Shown one piece after another: positions 27,235 through 33,553 of a stretch of 64,000 nucleotides of DNA. The stretch covers positions 1 through 64,000 of the forward strand of contig NZ_FPBH01000013.1 in NCBI RefSeq assembly GCF_900116445.1. The letters are read 5' to 3'. The notes below the pieces were generated by a model that had not been told where the DNA came from, searched no databases, and saw only the letters and a program-made list of their open reading frames with translations. The position numbers and the translations under genes were made by a program. This DNA comes from Paraburkholderia aspalathi (GTDB lineage Bacteria > Pseudomonadota > Gammaproteobacteria > Burkholderiales > Burkholderiaceae). Every line of letters starts with the position of its first letter. Position 1 is the stretch's first letter.

Positions 27235-27984
27235 GTGGGAGAAAACCGTCGTAGGGTACTCATCAAGTCGACCGCCGCGCTCGGTCTGGTTCATCTTTGT
27301 GGCCTTGGAAGCCTGAGCGCTTTGGCAGCGTCGGCTGCATCAGGCAAACACATCACGCCCGGCAGCAAATCCGCATTGATCGTCGTGGACGTGCAAAATT
27401 GTTTCATCGATGGCGGAACGCTGCCGGTGAAAGGCGGCGCCGAAGTCGTGCCACTTATCAACGAGTTGGCTGGCAAGTTCGAGAACATTGTCATTACGCA
27501 GGACTGGCACACGCCGGGACACGCGTCGTTCGCCAGTTCCCATCCTGGTAAGAAGCCGTTCGAGACGGCCCAGTTGTCGTACGGTACACAGGTCTTGTGG
27601 CCGGATCATTGCGTGCAAGGCACTGACGACGCCGCGCTCGACAAGGACCTTAAACTGCCGACTGCGCAAGTCATCATACGCAAGGGCTTTCACAAGGACA
27701 TGGACAGTTATTCCGCGTTTGAGGAAGCCGATCACAAGACAGAAACCGGCCTCTCGGGATATCTGAAGCAGCGGCATATCGACACCGTGTTTGTGACCGG
27801 ACTGGCGACTGACTTCTGCGTTGCATGGACAGCAATGGACGCCCGCAAGGCAGGGTTCAAAGCTTATGTCATCGAAGACGCAACGCGTCCGATTGACCTC
27901 AACGGCTCACTTGCGGCTGCGCGAAAAAACATGGATCGCGTGGGCGTAAAGCGGATTCAGTCAAAGGATATCTTGTCGACGTGA
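27235..27984 (+). CDS. Nicotinamidase (isochorismatase family) with a Tat-like signal
   Basis: 249 residues. Nicotinamidase deamidates nicotinamide to nicotinate for NAD salvage. The catalytic triad is Asp52 (IVVDVQNCF), Lys150 (IIRKGF) and Cys195 (GLATDFCV), and the metal ligands Asp90, His92 and His96 lie in TQDWHTPGH. The N-terminus NRRRVLIKSTAALGL and a hydrophobic segment to about residue 35 form a likely Tat signal, which is unusual because most PncA enzymes are cytoplasmic. The GTG at 27235 has GGGG before it and keeps the signal; a frame to 27205 is open but lacks a site. Confidence 0.87.
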   Translation: MGENRRRVLIKSTAALGLVHLCGLGSLSALAASAASGKHITPGSKSALIVVDVQNCFIDGGTLPVKGGAEVVPLINELAGKFENIVITQDWHTPGHASFASSHPGKKPFETAQLSYGTQVLWPDHCVQGTDDAALDKDLKLPTAQVIIRKGFHKDMDSYSAFEEADHKTETGLSGYLKQRHIDTVFVTGLATDFCVAWTAMDARKAGFKAYVIEDATRPIDLNGSLAAARKNMDRVGVKRIQSKDILST

Positions 27985-28080
27985 GTGGGCGGCTCGGATC
28001 ACTGCCGTGGATATCGACTGGCCGAACCGTTGAAAATCAACCTCCGAAATTCTTTTACTTTGGGCCAACACGGAAGATCT

Positions 28081-28476
28081 ATGACAGCAGTTGTTGCTGA
28101 TATCACGGCGCTGGTTCAGGAATTTTGGACACTGATGGCTTCAAACGACTTTGAGTCAGTACAGTCAGTGCTAAGTGAGCAGTTCATCCTGGAGTGGCCA
28201 CAGTCGAACGAGCGCATCAGGGGCGCGACGCGCTTTGCACAAATGAACTCAGAGTATCCGGCGCAAGGACCGTGGCGCTTCACGGTGAACAGAATCGTCG
28301 CCAACACTACTCAGGAAGCGGTATCCGATGTGACCATTACCGATGGTGCCTTGACGGCGCGAGCCATCTCATTCTTCTCAGTCGAGTCTGGAACGATTAC
28401 TAAAATTGTCGAATATTGGCCCGAGCCATATGCTGCGCCGGCCAATAGAGCGCATCTTGTTGAGCCCATCGACTAA
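28081..28476 (+). CDS. NTF2-like (SnoaL-type) small protein
   Basis: 131 residues with the NTF2-like pattern: N-terminal helix (ITALVQEFWTLMASNDFESV), FILEWPQSNERIRGA, then strands to the end. IVEYWPEPY is typical of SnoaL-like nuclear-transport-factor-2 domains. Function unknown; related to limonene epoxide hydrolase and ketosteroid isomerase folds. ATG 28081 is the domain start. It is likely independent of the nicotinamidase, about 96 bases upstream. Confidence 0.75.
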   Translation: MTAVVADITALVQEFWTLMASNDFESVQSVLSEQFILEWPQSNERIRGATRFAQMNSEYPAQGPWRFTVNRIVANTTQEAVSDVTITDGALTARAISFFSVESGTITKIVEYWPEPYAAPANRAHLVEPID

Positions 28477-28632
28477 GAAGCAGGATTTTCGGCTAGATCA
28501 CCGGCGCCATGGTCAGATTCCACCGTTCGCCCCGCGCGCATCTCGACATGCCGATTCGAACAGGTATCTGGAGACCTATCAGGAACTCCTCCCGTTATTT
28601 CGTGCGCAGCTTCAACTGTGATGTGATACGTG

Positions 28633-29043
28633 ATGAACAGAAGAAAGCGACTGACCTTTTGGGGGGCTGACGAAAACGACGATAGTCTTCCGCGCGCCGT
28701 CATGGACGGGCGCAAGACGGTCACTGCCGACACGGTCGCAGATTATTACAAACCATACGGAGAATATGGCGACGGCAGCTACGCGCCGGGCGACATTATC
28801 GAAGTCTACGATTTGAAGAAGCGGCTTCGCTGCATCATTAGGGCAACAAAGGTATATACGATCGAATTCTGGAACATCCCGGAAGAAGTCTGGCGTGGCG
28901 AAACATTCTCCAGTGCGGAAGAATTCCGGGAGTGCCATATCAGGTGCATGCCACACGTAGACCTGCAAGACCATTTCGAACTGGTGACGCTGCATTTCGA
29001 ATTGGTCGAGGTCGTCGCGCGTGAAGTCATATCGACTTCTTGA
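28633..29043 (+). CDS. ASCH-domain protein
   Basis: 136 residues. FWGADENDDSLPRAVMDG, followed by KTVTADT and GSYAPGDIIEVYD, is the beta-barrel core of the ASCH domain (related to PUA RNA-binding domains), with CIIRATKVYTIEFWNIPEE after it and the late FELVTLHFELVEVV strand. Some members are N4-acetylcytidine amidohydrolases; others are of unknown function. Start is ATG 28633, directly after an in-frame GTG. It lies 45 bases before a GNAT gene, which may be co-transcribed. Confidence 0.75.
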   Translation: MNRRKRLTFWGADENDDSLPRAVMDGRKTVTADTVADYYKPYGEYGDGSYAPGDIIEVYDLKKRLRCIIRATKVYTIEFWNIPEEVWRGETFSSAEEFRECHIRCMPHVDLQDHFELVTLHFELVEVVAREVISTS

Positions 29044-29088
29044 AGTATCCTGGTGGATCAAACTCTATAACCGGTACTGAGGATAGCG

Positions 29089-29685
29089 ATGCTTTCTGGA
29101 ATGGAGCCAATACTGTTCGAAGTGGACGGCTATCGTGCCATCGAACTTGTTGATGACGACATCCCGATCATTCAAACATTTTTGGAGAACAATCCGGAAT
29201 ACTTCCTGTCGGCAGAAGGTTGTCTACCGACAGATAGTCAAGCCAAGGAGGAGTTCGAAAGTGAACTGCCGGAGGAATGGGCATTCACTAGCAAGCATGC
29301 GATTGGGTTTGTCGACGCGAGTGAAGAGGTGACCGGGTTTGCCACGATCGTTTCGGACCTCTTCACCGGCGGTGTGTGGCATATAGGATTGTTGATCGTG
29401 TCAACTGACAAACACGGCCAAGGTGTAGCCCGTGACTTGTACGAAGGCCTTGAGCATTGGCTGAAGGCGTCAGGAGCGAAGTGGTTGCGCCTTGGCGTCA
29501 TTGCCGGCAATACGCGCGCGGAACGCTTTTGGGAGCGGAATGGCTACCTTGAAACGCGCCGCCGGTATGGCGTCGTGATGAGAGATGCCATCCAGACCGT
29601 CCGGGTCATGGTCAAGCCGCTGGGCGAAGCCGGACTAGGCGAATATCTGAATCTTGTTAGTCGGGATCACCCCGACGCCTCGTAG
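29089..29685 (+). CDS. GNAT-family N-acetyltransferase
   Basis: 198 residues. Acetyl-CoA-dependent transferase fold: strand beta4 HIGLLIVSTDKHGQGVARDL carries the Q/R-x-x-G-x-G/A-like pyrophosphate loop (HGQGVARDL), and LRLGVIAGNTRAERFWERNG is the typical C-terminal element. It probably acetylates an amino group of a small molecule or protein. Substrate unknown. The gene follows the ASCH gene at 45 bases, same direction. Confidence 0.85.
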   Translation: MLSGMEPILFEVDGYRAIELVDDDIPIIQTFLENNPEYFLSAEGCLPTDSQAKEEFESELPEEWAFTSKHAIGFVDASEEVTGFATIVSDLFTGGVWHIGLLIVSTDKHGQGVARDLYEGLEHWLKASGAKWLRLGVIAGNTRAERFWERNGYLETRRRYGVVMRDAIQTVRVMVKPLGEAGLGEYLNLVSRDHPDAS

Positions 29686-29726
29686 TAAACGGTCGATGCC
29701 CAGATCGATGACAGTTGGCACCGAAC

Positions 29727-30026
29727 ATGATTATTTCTGCCCTTTCTCCAACGATGAGTACATGCATGGATTCCATTCAATCTGCATCGTCGAGTCGAGC
29801 GCGCGGCGCTATGTTCTTTGCTGTCTTTAGCGCGGCATGGCTAACTTGGTGGTGTCTGGAGACTCACGGCGCAGCGGTCGGGATACTGGCGATGATTGCT
29901 ACTGGCGGACTGGGGATTTTTTTATGGTCCCTCAAGATCGTGCTTCGACAGCGTAGCATTTCAAATGGGATCACTGGTAGCGCGGTGCGGGCATCATTCT
30001 ATCGCTTAGCGCAATCGGCGCCTTAG
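29727..30026 (+). CDS. Small membrane hypothetical protein
   Basis: About 99 residues from ATG 29727 (TTG 29715 and later ATGs are also possible). Two predicted membrane helices (AMFFAVFSAAWLTWWCLETHG and AVGILAMIATGGLGIFLW) and a basic C-terminus (KIVLRQRSIS). No family recognised. Its stop overlaps by four bases the end of a DHFR fragment on the opposite strand. Confidence 0.5.
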   Translation: MIISALSPTMSTCMDSIQSASSSRARGAMFFAVFSAAWLTWWCLETHGAAVGILAMIATGGLGIFLWSLKIVLRQRSISNGITGSAVRASFYRLAQSAP

Positions 30027-30241
30027 TGTCGAGCGTTTGTGCCGCGCCACGTGGGTGAAAATGCACGACATCTACCTATTGACTCGTATGTGCGTCGTCC
30101 CATCACGACCAGGTGCCCCTCGGTCAATTGACGAAACCGCTGCTGCTCTCCGGGCACTCTCCATGGAATGTCGTTAGCCGCACCGATCACCCGATTCGCG
30201 GCCATGGCCGCCACCATTGAAATTCGCTTTCCGCTCAACAT
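30023..30241 (-). pseudogene. Truncated dihydrofolate reductase N-terminal fragment
   Basis: Begins MLSGKRISMVAAMAANRVIG, matching the first strand and Gly-rich loop of DHFR, then NDIPWRVPGEQQRF (the conserved PW) and VVMGRRTYESIGR (the MGR-x-T-x-ESIG motif). After SIGR the residues no longer match and the frame soon ends, so the last two thirds of the enzyme are absent. It could not form a functional active site. The remnant is on the minus strand between a membrane-protein gene and a lipoprotein gene. Confidence 0.75.
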
Positions 30242-30439
30242 TTGCCGTCTCGCTTTTCCGTTTACGGTCATATAACGTCAGCATGCAAATCACTGACAGG
30301 CTGTGATTTTCACTCACCTGCGGAACGCACAATCTCTCAAGATATTTTGCCGGGTGCCGTAAAGGATGATTAGGCGCGCTTGCGTTTTGAGCGCGACTGC
30401 GTGTGAATTCTAATCTGCACATACCCCTAATCAATAATT

Positions 30440-30928
30440 ATGAAATTTAGCCAAACACTTATGCTGGGTGCATGCGCGCTCGCCATCACGGGTTGCGCGG
30501 CAACCTATCAGGAACCATCTCAAGCAGACGCTGCTACTATAGTTTTTCGCAAAACAGGCGATTTCACAGCACAAGCATTTATTTATGGAGGCGCGGCTGA
30601 ATGTACCGAGCGGCATCATCTTCCCGTAATGGATGCTGAGAAGGAGATCGCGCGCAAAGTTACACCAAACGCGCCATTGTCTTTCTCCATGGTCTACACA
30701 AAGAATATGCTGGTGGTCGAGAAATTCTGCGTCGACACCCTTACGTTCACACCGGAAGCCACCCACCGCTATGTCGCTCTTCTCGCGGTGACCGACGGTC
30801 GCTGTCATATCGATCTGAACGACACAGGTACTCCGGCGGCGCCACTCGCTTCCCCGGCGCCGGTTCCCAGTACGGAACACACCTGGAAGCGCGCGATGAG
30901 TGAGCAAGGCCCTTTCTGTGGGTCATAG
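30440..30928 (+). CDS. Lipoprotein of unknown function
   Basis: 162 residues with a type II signal peptide; the lipobox ITGC puts the lipidated Cys at residue 19. The mature part starts AATYQEPSQAD and is beta-rich, with paired Cys at about 55, 97 and 119 and a Pro/Ala-rich tail. Probably anchored in the outer membrane facing the periplasm. ATG 30440 begins the signal. No family recognised, and no neighbour in the same operon. Confidence 0.75.
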   Translation: MKFSQTLMLGACALAITGCAATYQEPSQADAATIVFRKTGDFTAQAFIYGGAAECTERHHLPVMDAEKEIARKVTPNAPLSFSMVYTKNMLVVEKFCVDTLTFTPEATHRYVALLAVTDGRCHIDLNDTGTPAAPLASPAPVPSTEHTWKRAMSEQGPFCGS

Positions 30929-31054
30929 CCGTACTTTTTGTGGTCAACGAAGCAGCGCTTTCCGTATCGGTCGCTGATCGCTGTCGTCGGCGGACGTTGG
31001 GATTGACTAACGCCATGAATTTGCGCCTTTCGTGACGACATAGGAACCAACGAG

Positions 31055-31363
31055 ATGAGCTATGACTTGATGGTATTCGCCCCTGAGGTTGCGCCCAAAG
31101 GGGAGGCTGCCTTTCTTGAATGGTACCGGGTACAGACCCGTTGGGGCGAAGGGCATCCCGCGATTGGCAATCTGCGGCGTTACCAGCAGCCCTCGCTGAC
31201 ACGGCGCGGGAGCTATTCTTCCAAGGCGCGGGAGACGATCGGTTTCACGTTTCAGGGGCGGCCCTATGAATTTCAACGATACCGGTTTCGTAGTGATCGT
31301 GAGTTTGAGAGCTTCTGTCGGCTCATCACCGAGTGCGTGCGGTCAGTCACCCGTGCCGAGTGA
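31055..31363 (+). CDS. Hypothetical protein, possibly internally deleted
   Basis: 102 residues. MSYDLMVFAPEVAP, then FLEWYRVQTRWGEGHP, is a start seen in a family of conserved hypothetical proteins that are normally longer. The second half (LRRYQQPSLTRRGSY to the end) is a basic segment that does not look like the same protein. It may be a remnant or a fusion left by a deletion. A possible ribosome site (AACGAG) precedes the ATG. Confidence 0.45.
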   Translation: MSYDLMVFAPEVAPKGEAAFLEWYRVQTRWGEGHPAIGNLRRYQQPSLTRRGSYSSKARETIGFTFQGRPYEFQRYRFRSDREFESFCRLITECVRSVTRAE

Positions 31364-31505
31364 TACGACAAGAGTCAGCCGCAAATGAATGCGAGGTGCC
31401 TGTGCGAAACTCGGCCACAACCGGTCGTCGACACCTCCGCCCAGATCGCTCACAATCTCTTACGCGCGCGCCCACGGCGCAGTTCCGCATCCAAAAGAGC
31501 CTTAA

Positions 31506-32036
31506 ATGACGGGAATATTCATCAGAACCGCAAATATCGACGATGCTCAAATGATCGCCGATTTTCATGTGAAGGTCTGGAGGCAGACCTACCAGGAGCT
31601 TGCGCCAGCGGAAGCATATGCCGTCCTCGACGAGCAATATCGTGGCAAGCAGTGGAAGGAAAAACTGTCCGCGAATGACAGCAGCCAGGTCGTGCTCATT
31701 GCTGAGATCGACGGTAGAACCGTTGGCATCGGAGCCGCCGGGAGGCCTTCAGAATCGATATTCGACGGTCGCGGCGAGATCAAATTCCTTTATGTCGATC
31801 CTGACTTCAAGCGCCGCGGCATCGGCCGCGAGTTGCTTGCACAACTTGCAACTCATTTGAGGAAAATGCACTACCAAGGAGCCGCTTTAAGCGTCGTCAA
31901 GGGAAACGAATCCGCGATCGCCTTTTACGAGACGCTAAATGGCCGGCCGGCAGGCGAGTACATCGATCCGGGACCGATGTGGCGATCGGAAAACATCGTC
32001 TTTGCGTGGGACGACGTTGCGAGTCTGATTGGTTGA
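31506..32036 (+). CDS. GNAT-family N-acetyltransferase
   Basis: 176 residues. IRTANIDDAQMIADFHVKVW and QTYQELAP are typical of GNAT proteins starting with a bulge helix. IKFLYVDPDFKRRGIGRELL is motif A (R-x-x-G-I-G-x), which binds acetyl-CoA, and AALSVVKGNESAIAFYETL is motif B. Function is acetylation of an unknown amine; relatives include RimI-like and toxin-resistance enzymes. It lies 273 bases upstream of the signalling operon. Confidence 0.88.
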   Translation: MTGIFIRTANIDDAQMIADFHVKVWRQTYQELAPAEAYAVLDEQYRGKQWKEKLSANDSSQVVLIAEIDGRTVGIGAAGRPSESIFDGRGEIKFLYVDPDFKRRGIGRELLAQLATHLRKMHYQGAALSVVKGNESAIAFYETLNGRPAGEYIDPGPMWRSENIVFAWDDVASLIG

Positions 32037-32309
32037 GAGACGTCGTCAGAGTTCTCAAATGATGAGAAATCGACGGACTAACTTTCAATCAGAACTCCGA
32101 TACGCCCACGCTTGTTGCTTCGAATCCACCCGCCGCCAGCCTCACCCCACCCCCAGCCGCAATTTCCGGTAAGTCCCGCAACTTTCGCGATGCGACCGAA
32201 CAGACGGACACACCGCGCAGGATTTCTCTAGAGTTGAATGTCGGCAGTCAATCCTGACTGACGATGCTGCGCTGACTTTCCAGCGTAAGTTCAACCTAAG
32301 GGAACCCAA

Positions 32310-33536
32310 ATGAGAACGTCTCCTCAACAGGAAATTACGATCGATTTCGATGAGCAGGCCAACTCCAGTCTGCACCCCAATAGTGCGCCTTTGACGCTCA
32401 AACACATCATTCACCCAGAAGAGATAAGGGACAACCTGTCAGCGGGCCAAGGTGGCATTGGGTTTCTGTTTCACGCTACGGACTGGGATACGCTTTCATT
32501 TTCATTTCATAATGTGAAACGCAGAAATGCGTCATTTGAAGAAGAGCTTTGGAAAGCAAAGCCTTTTATCGCATCGCCTATCTATTCGGGATCTCAGGTC
32601 ATAGGGGCCAATATTGCGTGTCCAGTTCCTCTCGAGTTGTGGCTTGGGAGCCCGCGCGGTATCAAGCGGTTTCGGGAGACGCAATTTTTTCCGGCTCTGG
32701 AACTGGCAAGGCAAGCGGGATTGAGTATGGTGGCGATGGGCGCGTCCACGCCCTATGCCTGCAACTATGGCGCACTCCCCCGGCATACGAAGCCGCCCCA
32801 CATCACCACGGGTCATGCCGCCACGGCCTCGATGCTGAAAGACTGGGCCATCCACTGCTGCAACGAACTTGATCTCGAATTCGGCAAGACGAAGCTCGCT
32901 CTATTCGGCGCCGCTGGGCGGCTCGGCGTCACGGCGGCTAAATACCTGCTTTACAAAGATGCACCGAAAGAGCTTGTTCTGATCGATTTGCCGGATAAGG
33001 TGAACCTGCTCAAGGAGCAAGCAAAAGAACTGCTGGCAACTGATCTGCTGGGACGAACCCGGATTTCGGTACACACCTTCAGTCCGGACACGCCGTTGCC
33101 GCAGTTCGATGGCGCAATCCTCGTCAGCAGTACCAGCGTTCCCTACCTCACGTCTTCTGACCTCAAACGGGCGCAGTTCTGGATCGATGATTCTCATCCC
33201 AGGGCAGCGAGCGTCGAGGCTGAACTCGCGTCGCGGGCCCACACGCTATATATTGAGTGTTTCGCCCGTGGCCCTGCCGGACTCAACACCGTGTTTCCGT
33301 TCAGACTGCCGACCACCCGCGATTGCTATACCTGTTTCGCCGAAGGCTACGCAGCCTGGCAGGAAGGCATTGCTTCCGATTTCATCATCGGCAGCCCTCC
33401 TGTGTGGTCCGTTTCATATACTCACGGTCTTCTGAAGAAGTACGGGTTTTCGGTCGGACCTTTTCACGGTAAAGACGGTTCGGCGATCATCCAGAGTACC
33501 CAGCGTCGTGGCAAACACGAACTGATAGGGTCGTGA
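32310..33536 (+). CDS. Acyl-ACP-reductase-like Rossmann dehydrogenase
   Basis: 408 residues related to the cyanobacterial acyl-ACP reductase/COG5322 'predicted amino acid dehydrogenase' family. Residues 164-172 (HITTGHAAT) and the dinucleotide loop GAAGRLG at 200-206, after ALF, fit the family, with a following acidic residue at the end of the second strand (LVLIDLPDK). Cys-rich late segments (IECFARG, DCYTCFAEG) may carry the catalytic thiol. Members reduce acyl-ACP or acyl-CoA to fatty aldehydes. AAGGGAACCCAA precedes ATG 32310. The stop TGA is shared with a GTG at 33533, so the kinase gene that follows is translationally coupled. The product could be the signal sensed by that kinase; this is inference. 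Confidence 0.72.
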   Translation: MRTSPQQEITIDFDEQANSSLHPNSAPLTLKHIIHPEEIRDNLSAGQGGIGFLFHATDWDTLSFSFHNVKRRNASFEEELWKAKPFIASPIYSGSQVIGANIACPVPLELWLGSPRGIKRFRETQFFPALELARQAGLSMVAMGASTPYACNYGALPRHTKPPHITTGHAATASMLKDWAIHCCNELDLEFGKTKLALFGAAGRLGVTAAKYLLYKDAPKELVLIDLPDKVNLLKEQAKELLATDLLGRTRISVHTFSPDTPLPQFDGAILVSSTSVPYLTSSDLKRAQFWIDDSHPRAASVEAELASRAHTLYIECFARGPAGLNTVFPFRLPTTRDCYTCFAEGYAAWQEGIASDFIIGSPPVWSVSYTHGLLKKYGFSVGPFHGKDGSAIIQSTQRRGKHELIGS

Positions 33537-33553
33537 ACGTCATTGGAGGCCAG

